Assembly: GCA_913057205.1 (NCBI GenBank)
Contig: CAJXNO010000008.1
Span: 36,409-100,408 of the forward strand
Length of the DNA stretch: 64,000 bases
Direction of reading: 5' to 3'
From: an uncultured Flavobacteriales bacterium
GTDB taxonomy: Bacteria; Bacteroidota; Bacteroidia; Flavobacteriales_G; Salibacteraceae
The notes under the pieces were generated by a model, which had not been told where the DNA came from, searched no databases, and worked only from the letters and a program-made list of their open reading frames with translations. The position numbers and the translations under genes are program-made. This document shows positions 1-8,759 of this stretch, in pieces (position 1 is the first letter of the stretch; each line of letters opens with the position of its first letter).

Positions 1-486
1 TCCATCATGGCTATGCATGAATTAGGTGGTGCAGAGCTTCACATCTACGGAGATGGACCAATCAAACCGCAGTTGGAGCATCTGATCAAGAAGGAAAAGT
101 TGACTGTAAAGGTCAAGCTGATGGGGACACGCATTCCTGAAGAACTAAGGACAATCACTCCGAAAGCGGATATCGGACTCACCCTGTTCTCAGAAAACGG
201 ATTCCATCACCAGCATTCCTTGGCCAATCGTTTCTTCGACTACATCCATGCGGGTATTCCTCAGCTGTGCATGGCCTACCCGGAATACCACCGCTTTAAC
301 GAAACCTACAAAGTGGCGCATGAGATCAATACCTTAGAACCAGATGAGATCGCACGAGCGATCCAAGCGCTTTTATCCAATCCTTCATACTATCAGCAAT
401 TGAGCGAAGCAACACTCGCCGCCGCCTTGGTTCACCACTGGGAGGCAGAGTCTGAACGTCTCATCTATATTTATCGCAGCTTATGA
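1..486 (+). CDS. Glycosyltransferase, C-terminal part (5' end outside window)
   Basis: The frame is open from base 1, so the visible ~161 codons are the 3' part of a longer gene. The sequence resembles the donor-nucleotide-binding half of GT-B (group 1/GT4-like) glycosyltransferases: an early strand ending in IYGDGP, then a helix, then a segment around residues 50-90 with the pattern of a sugar-nucleotide pocket and DYIHAGIPQL, where family members carry the E/G-rich donor loop. It would transfer a sugar to a cell-surface glycan, but acceptor and donor cannot be told. The stop overlaps the next start (ATGA at 483-486), which implies co-transcription with the DUF6702 gene. Family assignment is fairly safe; the specific role is unknown. 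Confidence 0.75.
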   Translation, partial: SIMAMHELGGAELHIYGDGPIKPQLEHLIKKEKLTVKVKLMGTRIPEELRTITPKADIGLTLFSENGFHHQHSLANRFFDYIHAGIPQLCMAYPEYHRFNETYKVAHEINTLEPDEIARAIQALLSNPSYYQQLSEATLAAALVHHWEAESERLIYIYRSL

Positions 487-1007
487 TCACTTGGAACATC
501 GTATTGCTCAGTCTATTGTCTTGGTTTCCATCAGCCTCGTTCAGTGGAGAAATAGCCAAAGAAGCAGCCCACCCCTTTTATGTATCCATCACAGAGTTGA
601 ACATCGCTCAGGATACCTTGCAGGTATCGCTTCGGGTGTTTACAGACGACCTTGAGCTAGCATTGAGTGATGTGCATAAACAAAAGATATTCCTTAACGA
701 TCCTAGTCGCTATGAGAAGAACTTCATCTACATCCGTGACTACCTCTTCGATCTTGTTCAAGCGGGAAATGGTGCTGGCCTCAAACGCATCGAGTGGATC
801 GGACATGAATTTGAAGAAGATGTGTGCTGGATCTACGGCCAAATGCCGATCGATGCGGATTTACGTGTGCTCTTCTTCAAGAATGCAGTGTTGTTCGAAA
901 CCTATGATGACCAGCAAAACCTTATCCATTTAAAGCGTGAAGACGGGTACGATACAGAGCTCGCTACAAGACGTTCAGCGGAGATACGCTTTACCCTAGG
1001 GGAATAA
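483..1007 (+). CDS. DUF6702 family protein
   Basis: A 174-residue protein with an N-terminal hydrophobic segment (residues 4-20) that looks like a signal peptide, followed by HPFYVSITEL, the hallmark opening of DUF6702 proteins of Bacteroidota. The rest is a beta-rich soluble domain. It is expected to be exported to the periplasm; the function of the family is unknown. It is translationally coupled to the preceding glycosyltransferase (4-base overlap) and followed one base after the stop by a strong hairpin terminator, so it is the last gene of its operon. Confidence 0.8.
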   Translation: MITWNIVLLSLLSWFPSASFSGEIAKEAAHPFYVSITELNIAQDTLQVSLRVFTDDLELALSDVHKQKIFLNDPSRYEKNFIYIRDYLFDLVQAGNGAGLKRIEWIGHEFEEDVCWIYGQMPIDADLRVLFFKNAVLFETYDDQQNLIHLKREDGYDTELATRRSAEIRFTLGE

Positions 1008-1008
1008 A

Positions 1009-1029
1009 AAAGGCGCCAAAAGCGCCTTT
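1009..1029. terminator. Bidirectional intrinsic terminator
   Basis: An 8-bp perfect stem (AAAGGCGC / GCGCCTTT) with a CAAAA loop sits directly after the DUF6702 stop. On the plus strand it ends in TTTA; on the minus strand it is followed by a T-rich run, so it can also end the convergent DUF5606 transcript. Confidence 0.85.
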
Positions 1030-1053
1030 ATCAATGGTATGTTTCTGCTGCAA

Positions 1054-1623
1054 TTATTTGCCGCGTTGCGAGCCTGTAGTCTTCGCTGACGCCCCTCCGC
1101 CTTTCGACTTTGAGGAAGCTTTTCCTGCAGTCTTAGGTGCTACTTTCTTCTTGGCAGTAGATTCTTTCTTAGCTTCTTTCGCTGAGGTCTTCTTCTTCTC
1201 TTCAGCACCTTCCTCCTTACTTTCTTCCTCTTTGTCCTCGTTCGGGTCGAAGGCTTTGTGCTCGATCAATTCATTGTACCAGCGCACCACCTTCACCATG
1301 TCACTGGGGTAAACACGGTCCTTATCGTACTCTGGAAGGATGGATTCAAAGTAGGCCTTCACCTTATCGTTCCCTTCTTTCGGATCGATGGCTTGCTTGC
1401 CGTCTTCCTTTTCATACATGCGGGTGAAAACATCCTTCAAGGGAACCTCCTCTGTTTCGGTATAGATGCTGATCTCTTCCAAGGCACTTACTTTAGAAGC
1501 ACCGTGCACTGGAAAACGTTTACCATCTGCGATGGCCTCAACGATGATTCCATTCTTCATTTGTCCTACCAGGCGGAAAAGGCCTGATTTACCTGAGATC
1601 GAGAGTATTTGTTCGAATGCCAT
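1054..1623 (-). CDS. DUF5606 domain-containing protein
   Basis: A 189-residue cytoplasmic protein. Residues 1-135 form the DUF5606 region typical of Bacteroidota (starts MAFEQILSISGKSGLFRL, SH3-like beta strands, then a helical part with RMYEKEDGK). From about residue 140 the protein becomes a low-complexity tail rich in Lys, Ala, Glu and Ser, resembling nucleic-acid-binding tails. Function is unknown; the basic tail suggests interaction with RNA or DNA, which is inference. It is monocistronic: a TACATTTG box lies 20 bases upstream of the start, and a bidirectional terminator lies downstream. Confidence 0.85.
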   Translation of the reverse strand: MAFEQILSISGKSGLFRLVGQMKNGIIVEAIADGKRFPVHGASKVSALEEISIYTETEEVPLKDVFTRMYEKEDGKQAIDPKEGNDKVKAYFESILPEYDKDRVYPSDMVKVVRWYNELIEHKAFDPNEDKEEESKEEGAEEKKKTSAKEAKKESTAKKKVAPKTAGKASSKSKGGGASAKTTGSQRGK

Positions 1624-1642
1624 AGTATTGTTTAAAGCGCGT

Positions 1643-1650
1643 CAAATGTA
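1643..1650 (-). promoter_or_regulatory. Candidate -7 box of the DUF5606 gene
   Basis: TACATTTG on the minus strand fits the Bacteroidota TAnnTTTG -7 element and lies 20 bases before the ATG at 1623. No good TTTG -33 element is seen at the usual 19-21-base spacing. Confidence 0.5.
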
Positions 1651-1666
1651 ACGGAATTCTCTTTTG

Positions 1667-4474
1667 TTAGTCGCTCGTGTATTGAAAGGGTAGCGTCTCC
1701 ACAAAGCCTTCGGTTGATAAGCGCAAAAAGTAAATGCCCGTTTCAAGCTCTGGTAAGTCTATCTTCAATTGGTTATAGCCCGCATAGAGCGTAGGTGAAG
1801 AGGTAATGACCACCTGTAAACCCAGCGTATTGTAAACCTCTATCTTGAACAAATTCCGATCTCGCAGACTCAGCTCCAAGGTCAGGTTATCACGGGTCGG
1901 GTTTGGCCACAGCACTCCAATATCAGCAATCCCAGCTACATCAGCTCCTGGTGGAATGCCATGGTATCGCTCGTAGGCCGCATCTGCGCTTGATAGCACC
2001 TGTTCTATGGACCTTCCAGCGTGCAGGGCAAAAGCGAGCGTTTGTTTTTCGCCTGGCATCAATTGGATTCCTTTATTGGCCATGACCTGAATGACATCAT
2101 TCCCTTCGCGATCTCCCATTCCCGCTTCGAGGCGCTCTGATGAGAGGGTGAGGTACTTATCCGGGGAATTAAAACCGGTAGAATCGTAAAGATCTACCCC
2201 TCCAGCGCCGCCTTGGATATTGTCGATCATGTAAGCATTGAACGGCAAGAGCGTCAAGGATTGGATACCAGCGGTCAACTGATCATCACCTGTGTAGTAC
2301 ACGTAGCCCAATCGTTTCCCATAGGCCGTCTTTGCCTGATTCTCAAATGCATTGATAACATCCCAATCGGCGAAGAGTCCTGCACAAAGGTTCTCTAGCA
2401 CCTCATCACTCCTGTTCTCAATGGTGTACGCTATAATCACGTAGTTCTCGTGCGCTTCATCGTCATAGGCATAGACCTCCTGCTCGATGTGCAGGCCGAT
2501 CTCATCGCGTATGGCCGAGCTATCGGTGAAAGATCCGAAGGCGTAGTACGCCCTGTCTCCGTCCGGCTCCATGCTTTCGATGATCTGATCGTACCAAAAG
2601 TCTTGGTCATTAAAGCTGCCGTTGCGGATGCGATCCACCACTCTTGTTTCGCCTACTTCCTGCACGCCGATCATCAAACCTGCTTCATACAGGAGCGCCT
2701 CCTCCACTTCATACTGAAAGCCTAGACCATCCGTTCGCAAAAAGTCGGTATACCCGATCAGGCCATTGTTACTTACAGAGGTTTGAATCGCATTGACGTT
2801 CACATTCACATAATCCTGATTGACCTTCACCGCGATGTAGTCTGTCATCTTATAATTCGATCCTCCATCTTGCGCCTCAATACGCAATACAAGCTCTTCA
2901 TTCAGGGCTATTCCTGGCAAAAGTTGGATGATGAACGGCGCATTCAAGTTATTCGCACGTCCATTCTCTGGAAGGTTCGCAATAGACCACTCTCCTCCAA
3001 GGATTTGCACAAATGGATTGTCTGTATGCAGGGTAACCTGAACATCTCCTGCCCCGAGCAGGTAATTGGCGAGTTCAACCCCCACTTCAATGTCTTCGCC
3101 GGGTTTGAAGATGAGGTCATTGTTATCGGTCACCTCCTGATAGGCGATCCGAAATGCAGGTGATGAGATGGTCAACAAGGCTTGCTTCATATCGATGCGG
3201 CCGGTACCCAGCTTGCCGGTGTACTGCTCATTGCTGTCTAGATCATAGATGGAAGCATCTGCCGAAACCCTGATCTGCTCTTGGATCTGCAGGGGTCCGA
3301 GTTGCGGATATCGGTGCTTGATCAATCCTGCCAAACCTGCTACAATGGGTGCCGACATGGAGGTACCGCTATCGTAGCCGTAGCCGTCGTTCTTCAGACT
3401 GAAGATTCGCGCACCGGGTGCTAGGACGTCAATGAGGTAATTGTAATTGGAAAAGTCAGCCTTTCGGTCTAACGAATCCGTCGCACCAACACTGATCACC
3501 TCTGGAAAGGACGCCGGATAGAACAAGGTTTCTCGGTTGTCATTGCCAGCACCGCCTACCAAGACCGCTTGCTTGTTGTAAGTGGCGTATTGAACGATGT
3601 CTTGAGCCACGGAAGAGATCACAAAATTCCCCCAAGAGCAATTGATCACATCGGCACCGTTATCTGCGGCATAGACGATGCCGTCGTAGCCGAAGGGCAA
3701 ATTCAGTTTATCCCCGGCCTTCACGGCCATTATTTTGCAACTCCACCCGGTTCCTGCCACACCGAGGGCGTTGTCTACCACTGCTCCCGAAAGGCCTGCA
3801 ACATGGGTTCCGTGCGAAAAGCCCGTTTCATCGGGATCGTTGTTATCATCAAAAAAGTTCCAACCGATCACATCGTCGATGTAGCCATTTTCATCGTCGT
3901 CCACACCATTGTCGGGTATCTCGTCTGCATTCTCTTGCAGTGCACCTTCGAGGTCGGGGTGATCCCAATCAACGCCTGTATCAACGATGGCTATGGTAAT
4001 ATCGCTACCACCGGTATCGATGGCCCACGCCTCAAAGGCCTTGATGATGGGTAGATGCCAGAGAGAGTCGAGCAGTTCATCAGAGGGCGTATTCAACGGC
4101 TTGGCGGTAAAGCGAGGTTCAGAATAAACGACCGTTTGCGTGTTCTTGATCGCCTGCGCCACTTTTAATGGATCGATCTTCTGATCAAAGAAAACCTCAT
4201 ACACCGTGGTGATGTCCACCTGCTTATCTACCTGATCGGGAGCCAAGTTGCGTGTCGCGGGTTTATCGCTATTCGGGAAAAGCTGCTTGGTACGGTAGGT
4301 TCCTACACCCTCCAATACCGGCTTAAGTCGATTGATGTTCAATTGGTCACCATCGACATAGCTCGTATACTCGGGTTTCACCTTCAGGATGACCCTTCCT
4401 GGCATCACGTCTTGCGCATGAACCAAGGTTCCAAGCATGAGGAACAACAAGAAAAGTAGAAATCGTATACGCAT
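1667..4474 (-). CDS. Secreted subtilisin-like serine protease (S8) with T9SS sorting domain
   Basis: A 935-residue S8 peptidase. The start at 4474 (MRIRFLLFLL) is chosen because it begins a clean signal peptide ending near VHAQ; an in-frame ATG at 4504 adds ten residues before it. The catalytic triad is intact: Asp165 in VDTGVDWDHPD, His221 in HGTHVAGL and Ser372 in GTSMSAP, with Asn279 in the usual oxyanion region (INCSWG). An Asp-rich insertion near residues 190-215 (DDDENGYIDD) looks calcium-binding. A long beta-rich region follows, then a type A T9SS C-terminal domain (from about WPNPTRDN, ending in FQYTSD). Expected location: secreted or cell-surface-anchored through T9SS, degrading extracellular protein. 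It lies 45 bases after the HsdR-N gene stop on the same strand. Confidence 0.93.
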   Translation of the reverse strand: MRIRFLLFLLFLMLGTLVHAQDVMPGRVILKVKPEYTSYVDGDQLNINRLKPVLEGVGTYRTKQLFPNSDKPATRNLAPDQVDKQVDITTVYEVFFDQKIDPLKVAQAIKNTQTVVYSEPRFTAKPLNTPSDELLDSLWHLPIIKAFEAWAIDTGGSDITIAIVDTGVDWDHPDLEGALQENADEIPDNGVDDDENGYIDDVIGWNFFDDNNDPDETGFSHGTHVAGLSGAVVDNALGVAGTGWSCKIMAVKAGDKLNLPFGYDGIVYAADNGADVINCSWGNFVISSVAQDIVQYATYNKQAVLVGGAGNDNRETLFYPASFPEVISVGATDSLDRKADFSNYNYLIDVLAPGARIFSLKNDGYGYDSGTSMSAPIVAGLAGLIKHRYPQLGPLQIQEQIRVSADASIYDLDSNEQYTGKLGTGRIDMKQALLTISSPAFRIAYQEVTDNNDLIFKPGEDIEVGVELANYLLGAGDVQVTLHTDNPFVQILGGEWSIANLPENGRANNLNAPFIIQLLPGIALNEELVLRIEAQDGGSNYKMTDYIAVKVNQDYVNVNVNAIQTSVSNNGLIGYTDFLRTDGLGFQYEVEEALLYEAGLMIGVQEVGETRVVDRIRNGSFNDQDFWYDQIIESMEPDGDRAYYAFGSFTDSSAIRDEIGLHIEQEVYAYDDEAHENYVIIAYTIENRSDEVLENLCAGLFADWDVINAFENQAKTAYGKRLGYVYYTGDDQLTAGIQSLTLLPFNAYMIDNIQGGAGGVDLYDSTGFNSPDKYLTLSSERLEAGMGDREGNDVIQVMANKGIQLMPGEKQTLAFALHAGRSIEQVLSSADAAYERYHGIPPGADVAGIADIGVLWPNPTRDNLTLELSLRDRNLFKIEVYNTLGLQVVITSSPTLYAGYNQLKIDLPELETGIYFLRLSTEGFVETLPFQYTSD

Positions 4475-4519
4475 TACTTGATCAACGCTTGGTTCCAATT
4501 GCACTTAAGACGAACTTGT

Positions 4520-4981
4520 TCATCGATACGGAGGCAGGTTTTCTATATAGACGAATTTCGGGACATTTCGTTGAATAGCGGCGACCACGTGCTGTAAACC
4601 ATTCGTCATCACAACGAAGCGCGGCCTCAGCACGCTGTAGTAGGTTGACACCTGTAAAAATACGTCTTCATTCAACACGATTTCAGGCGCTTTGCACTCC
4701 ACAATGATCTCACAGTCGCCTCGGTCGCTCAGCACAGCTATGTCAGGTCGCTTGACCTTACCGTTGTACTTGATCTGAAACTCGAGTTGTAAGCGTGATG
4801 CAGGATAGCCCAATGCATTCACCATATAGTGCGCGAAATGCTGCCTCACCCACTCTTCTGGAGTGAGTACCAGGTATTTCTTTCGAAAAGCATCGAAGAT
4901 TTGAATCTGCTCATCAATGCTTCTAACTTTGGCGTTGTAAGCCGGCAAATGCAGCGGCGGATATTTCTTTCGGTCGATCAC
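4520..4981 (-). CDS. Stand-alone HsdR-N (type I restriction enzyme R N-terminal) domain protein
   Basis: A 153-residue protein starting at GTG (4981). It matches the stand-alone HSDR_N family: a helical N-terminal part (EEWVRQHFAHYMV), then the PD-(D/E)xK-type nuclease core with Asp in KRPDIAVL and Glu-x-Lys in IIVECKAP. All three metal/catalytic positions are present. There is no helicase domain and no hsdM or hsdS nearby, so this is not a working type I restriction system. The family is widespread in Bacteroidota beside holA, as here (divergent, 15 bases between starts). Its real role is unknown; a DNA repair or replication-linked nuclease is only a guess. Confidence 0.85.
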   Translation of the reverse strand: MIDRKKYPPLHLPAYNAKVRSIDEQIQIFDAFRKKYLVLTPEEWVRQHFAHYMVNALGYPASRLQLEFQIKYNGKVKRPDIAVLSDRGDCEIIVECKAPEIVLNEDVFLQVSTYYSVLRPRFVVMTNGLQHVVAAIQRNVPKFVYIENLPPYR

Positions 4982-4996
4982 GTATTCCAGCTATCA

Positions 4997-6016
4997 ATGG
5001 CGAATGTAAAAGAGTATACCCAAATCATGCACGATCTCCAGTCGGGGAAGTTCAAACCGCTTTACTTGCTGCATGGTGAAGAGGCGTACTACATCGACCG
5101 GATCAGCAAGTACATTGAAGAGCATGGCGTTCAAGAACATGAGCGAGACTTCAACCGAACGGTCTTCTACGGTCGCGATGTGAGCGATAATGACCTCATC
5201 GACGCAGCGAAGCGTTTTCCGATGATGGCTGAGCGCCAAGTGGTGATCCTTCGCGAAGCGCAAGACTTTCAGTACAGCTGGGAAAAACTGGAAGCCTATT
5301 TCAGCGATCCCATACCAAGCACCGTGTTGGTGATCGATCACAAATACCGAAAGGCAGACGAGCGAAAGAAATGGGTGAAGCTGATCAAGAAGAACGGAAC
5401 CGTATTTCACTCTGCAAAGCACTACGACAATCAGTTGCCACAGGTGATCACCGAACTCACCCGCACCATGAAATACCGTATCAATCCAGCGGCAGCGATG
5501 CTCATGGCGGAATACCTCGGCAATGACCTCGAAAAAATTGAAGGTGAGTTGAGGAAGTTGATGATCAAGGTGCCTTTATCCCAAGAGATCGAGCAGAACC
5601 ATGTGCGCGAGAACATTGGAATCAGCAAGGAATTCAGTGCCTTCGACTTGGTTGATGCGCTGGCGGTAAAAGATGTGGAGAAGAGTTTCCGCGTGGCACA
5701 TTTCATCGGGTTGAATGAGAAAAGTACCCCTTTCGTGATGGTGGTTGGGTCGATTTTTACCCATTTCAGCAAACTTTTGATGTACCACACCCTAGCCGAC
5801 AAGAGCCAGAATAATGTGATGCGCTCCATTCCAGGTGTCTCCAGTCCATGGTTTGCGAAGAAGTTGATCGATTCTGCACCGTACTACAATGCACGCAAAG
5901 CGGCACTTATCATCGAGAAGCTGAGGGAGGTGGATGCACGGTTCAAAGGAGTAGGCTCCAATGCAGTAAATTCAGGTCAATTGCTGAAGGAGCTGACCTA
6001 CTTCATCTTGCACTAA
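4997..6016 (+). CDS. holA: DNA polymerase III subunit delta
   Basis: A 339-residue clamp-loader delta subunit. It loads the beta sliding clamp as part of the DnaX complex. The N-terminal domain has the family pattern FKPLYLLHGEEAYYID in place of the Walker A region, followed by the AAA-like region (VILREAQDF) and the C-terminal helical collar domain ending LLKELTYFIL. The start at 4997 is chosen because family alignment begins just there; a longer open frame runs back to 4829 but would lie antisense inside the HsdR-N gene. It converges on rsmG, and the two coding regions overlap by four bases at their ends. Confidence 0.93.
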   Translation: MANVKEYTQIMHDLQSGKFKPLYLLHGEEAYYIDRISKYIEEHGVQEHERDFNRTVFYGRDVSDNDLIDAAKRFPMMAERQVVILREAQDFQYSWEKLEAYFSDPIPSTVLVIDHKYRKADERKKWVKLIKKNGTVFHSAKHYDNQLPQVITELTRTMKYRINPAAAMLMAEYLGNDLEKIEGELRKLMIKVPLSQEIEQNHVRENIGISKEFSAFDLVDALAVKDVEKSFRVAHFIGLNEKSTPFVMVVGSIFTHFSKLLMYHTLADKSQNNVMRSIPGVSSPWFAKKLIDSAPYYNARKAALIIEKLREVDARFKGVGSNAVNSGQLLKELTYFILH

Positions 6017-6651
6017 CGCGCTAAGTCTAGCCATACCACCTTCTTGGTATCGAAGAATTTCTCTTCAAAGAAATCATTGATCTCCCAGATCCGGTAGAGT
6101 TTGGCGATCTGATCCAATTCCTCTTGGAAATCACCGCCTTTGATGTAAACCAGTCCATTCGGCAATCCTGAAGCATTACCTCGATGCAGCTTACCTTTCA
6201 ACCATTCATCTACACGAGGCAACGCCGTAACAGCCCTACTCACTGCGAAATCGAAGCTGTCTGGAACATCCTCTACGCGGATGTGTTGCGTACGAACGTT
6301 GGGAAGCTTCATCGCATCTACCATGGCCTGCACCGCCTTCACCTTCTTACCGATGGAATCTACCAACAAAAACGAAGCCTTCGGAAAAGCGATGGCAAGT
6401 GGGATTCCTGGCAAACCTCCGCCGGTTCCAAAATCTAACACCTGCTGTCCCTCCTTGAACTCCACAACCTTGGCGATGGAGAGCGAATGAAGGATATGGT
6501 TCACCCATACTTGATCCTCGTTTTTACGCGAGATCAGATTGATCTGTTGATTGGTCTCCAAGAGCAACGCGACGTAGTGCTCCAGTTGTTCCAACTGCGA
6601 TTTTGTAAACGATGGGAAATACGAGGCAATAAGGTAGGTTCCGCTCTGCAT
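6013..6651 (-). CDS. rsmG: 16S rRNA (guanine(527)-N(7))-methyltransferase RsmG
   Basis: A 212-residue SAM-dependent methyltransferase that makes m7G527 in the 530 loop of 16S rRNA. Visible motifs are the N-terminal INLISRKN followed by HILHSLS, motif I VLDFGTGGGLPGIPLAIAFP, VDSIGKKVKAV and the SRAVTAL segment. Length is normal. It is the last gene of the minus-strand run sigma factor-rsmG (22 bases apart) and its stop overlaps the convergent holA stop region. Confidence 0.95.
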   Translation of the reverse strand: MQSGTYLIASYFPSFTKSQLEQLEHYVALLLETNQQINLISRKNEDQVWVNHILHSLSIAKVVEFKEGQQVLDFGTGGGLPGIPLAIAFPKASFLLVDSIGKKVKAVQAMVDAMKLPNVRTQHIRVEDVPDSFDFAVSRAVTALPRVDEWLKGKLHRGNASGLPNGLVYIKGGDFQEELDQIAKLYRIWEINDFFEEKFFDTKKVVWLDLAR

Positions 6652-6673
6652 GTTAGGTTCTTCGATACGGGTG

Positions 6674-7279
6674 TCAGATGTTCTTCACGTTGTGCTTCAG
6701 GATCTCATACATCAGTTCCCGAGCCCTGAATAGTTGCGCCTTCACAGTTCCAAGCGGCAGGTCTAATTCCTCGGCGATTTCATCGTAGCTGTATTCCTTT
6801 AAATAGCGTAGTTCTACGAGGGTTCTGTACTTCGGCTTCAGTGATTCCACGATCTTGTGCATCGCTTCGATGCGTTGCCCTTTGACCAACTTTTGTTCTG
6901 GGTTTAATTCCTTCGACTGAACATCATAAGATCCCCCGTATCCATCCTCATCTTCATCCTTTTCATCCAAAGAAAAGACCGTCGCCTTTTTCTTCTTTCG
7001 GATAAAATCAATGGCGTTGTTTGACGCGATGCGAAAGAGCCAAGTACTGAACGCATATTCTGGGTTGAAGGACTTTAAGCGCTTGAACGCCTTTCCAAAT
7101 GCCTCGATGGTAAGGTCTTCCGCATCATCGGGGTTCTTCACCATCTTGAGCATCATGAAGTAGATGTTCTCCCGATAAGCTTGAAGCAATTCCGCATACG
7201 CTGATTGATCACCAACAATGGCTGACCTAACCAAGGCGTAATCACGCTCCATTCTTGACCCTACGTTCTTCTTGTCCAT
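6674..7279 (-). CDS. RNA polymerase sigma-70 factor, ECF subfamily
   Basis: A ~201-residue ECF sigma factor. Region 2 runs from about residue 20 to 95 (MLKMVKNPDDAEDLTIEAFGKAF, then FSTWLFRIASNNAIDFIRKKK), a charged linker with DEKDEDEDG follows, and region 4 contains YRTLVELRYLKEYSYDEIAEELDLPLGTVKAQLFRAR as the helix-turn-helix. This is the constitutive-looking Bacteroidota type (SigW-like annotation) with no adjacent anti-sigma factor. The ATG at 7279 overlaps the end of the GT2 gene by 19 bases; a second ATG at 7252 (MERDYALV) avoids the overlap and may be the true start. The target regulon cannot be read from this window. Confidence 0.92.
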   Translation of the reverse strand: MDKKNVGSRMERDYALVRSAIVGDQSAYAELLQAYRENIYFMMLKMVKNPDDAEDLTIEAFGKAFKRLKSFNPEYAFSTWLFRIASNNAIDFIRKKKKATVFSLDEKDEDEDGYGGSYDVQSKELNPEQKLVKGQRIEAMHKIVESLKPKYRTLVELRYLKEYSYDEIAEELDLPLGTVKAQLFRARELMYEILKHNVKNI

Positions 7280-8373
7280 TGCTTAGGCATTCGGCTTGCG
7301 GCCATAGCCGAAATTAATGCATTCACGCTAGAAACAACCACATCTAACCAAGGAAGATACTGCCGGTACAACTGAACCCTCGCAGCATCAAGGAATTGCA
7401 TCAAAATGATATCGGTCAATTTGGTCAGTAGCAACAGTATAAATAGCGACAAGATTCCAAGCAAGGTAAAGGGTTGGTAAAAGAAAAACAAAACACAAGC
7501 TAAAGTGAAGAGGATGGGAAGCATTGCTGTGGTCCAGATCATGAGCAACACCTGAATCGGGTAGCGATCACCCACTGAAAGGTGGCGCGACCGCTGCTTT
7601 ACCCACGCTGACAAGCTGATTGGGGCATAGCTGTAGGTAAGCGCGTCTGGTCGTGAGACAATACGCATTCCAGCGCGTACGAAATCTTGGAGCAAGAGGT
7701 CATCCGTGCCAGATGAATGACTTAGATGCCCGCTCATAGCACCCGAGGCCTTATAGGCATCCAAGCGAAATGCCATCGATCTGCCTACGGCCATGTACGG
7801 AAGTTTCCAGGCGATTGCTGCATGAAATAATACGTGCTGTTGGAGCGTAATGTGGGCGTAGCTTTGTCCGATCCAAGTAGCGGGCACATGCATGAGTCCA
7901 CTCCCCACCACCAAATCGGCACCGGCAGCGAGTGCTGAACGCATACGCTCAACAAAGCCTGCATTCGGAATGCTACAATCGGCATCGGTGAGCAGGATAT
8001 ATTCGGCGTTCACTCGAGACAGCACATGATGCAAACCTGCTTTCTTGCCGTGCACATCATCTGGAAGCCGTTGATACATCAAGTGTTCATGATCCGTGGC
8101 AAAGCTACGTACAAGCTCAGGTCCTTCATCGGTAGAATGATCGTCTACCAGGAAGCATGAAATCTCGTTCGCCTTCAATTGGACAAGGTCATCCAACAAC
8201 CCTGGAAGCAATGACGACTCATCCTTGAACACCACGATCAAGCAGGTATCTAACGCTTTTGCCTTAGATGCCTCACGCTGGTCTACAAGCACTTCAAGGG
8301 CAGCATGCAAGCTCAGTTGATAAGCCAATACACAAGCGCTCAGGAAGATCAGGCACCAGAACACAAACATCAC
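7261..8373 (-). CDS. Membrane-associated glycosyltransferase family 2
   Basis: A 370-residue GT2 enzyme with an N-terminal membrane anchor (residues 1-22), a GT-A domain and two to three C-terminal transmembrane segments (about 275-320). Catalytic landmarks are VDDHSTD, the DAD metal site in LLTDADCSIP, the acceptor-site acidic pair GTDDLL and QRSRHL in the position of the QxxRW motif. It probably extends a surface polysaccharide or modifies a lipid carrier; donor and acceptor unknown. Its start overlaps the stop of the small upstream membrane protein by four bases, and its stop overlaps the sigma factor start, so the three are likely one operon. Confidence 0.88.
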   Translation of the reverse strand: MMFVFWCLIFLSACVLAYQLSLHAALEVLVDQREASKAKALDTCLIVVFKDESSLLPGLLDDLVQLKANEISCFLVDDHSTDEGPELVRSFATDHEHLMYQRLPDDVHGKKAGLHHVLSRVNAEYILLTDADCSIPNAGFVERMRSALAAGADLVVGSGLMHVPATWIGQSYAHITLQQHVLFHAAIAWKLPYMAVGRSMAFRLDAYKASGAMSGHLSHSSGTDDLLLQDFVRAGMRIVSRPDALTYSYAPISLSAWVKQRSRHLSVGDRYPIQVLLMIWTTAMLPILFTLACVLFFFYQPFTLLGILSLFILLLLTKLTDIILMQFLDAARVQLYRQYLPWLDVVVSSVNALISAMAASRMPKQWTRRT

Positions 8374-8648
8374 TGACGCAACAAGAGGTAGGCGATGATC
8401 ACAAGGAGTCCGGCTATGATGAACACCGAGCGGTTAGATTTCCTCACTGCACTTCGTCTTTCATCGGAGCGCCAAGCGGATTGCATGCGTGAACGGAGCA
8501 CTTCTGGACTTGAGGCACCTTCTTCGTTCTCGGTTTCCCTTCTGATGGCCTCTACCCTAGCCTGCAAACGCTCCTTTCGTTCATCATAGAAGCGCGGCTT
8601 GTACTCAAATCGCCGTGGTTTAGGCTGTTTGAAGAGGAACTTGATCAT
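8370..8648 (-). CDS. Small hypothetical protein with C-terminal membrane anchor
   Basis: A 92-residue protein, start chosen at ATG 8648 (MIKFLFKQPKPRRF); a longer open frame upstream runs into the divergent promoter region. The N-terminal 65 residues are strongly charged and helical (YDERKERLQARVEAIRRE). The last ~20 residues (VFIIAGLLVIIAYLLL) form one transmembrane helix with a tail-anchored topology. Small proteins of this shape are common in Bacteroidota and have no known function. The stop overlaps the GT2 start by four bases. Confidence 0.7.
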   Translation of the reverse strand: MIKFLFKQPKPRRFEYKPRFYDERKERLQARVEAIRRETENEEGASSPEVLRSRMQSAWRSDERRSAVRKSNRSVFIIAGLLVIIAYLLLRQ

Positions 8649-8759
8649 AACTCCAAAAGTAAAAGAATACGCTGACAGCTTAGGTAACAACATGATGCTG
8701 ATAAAAAGCGTTGTTGCTTTGATTGCTCCCCTTGACAGGGATGTATCTTCACGCTTCAA

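Noticed and set aside
4520..4981. Type I restriction-modification system
   Set aside because: Only the N-terminal nuclease-like domain is present; no helicase, hsdM or hsdS lies near.
4829..4996. Upstream extension of holA as part of the coding region
   Set aside because: The open frame reads antisense through the HsdR-N gene and shows no family similarity before MANVKEYTQIM at 4997.
6674..7279. ECF sigma / anti-sigma / SusCD signalling unit
   Set aside because: No FecR-like anti-sigma factor or TonB-dependent receptor gene is adjacent; neighbours are a glycosyltransferase and rsmG.
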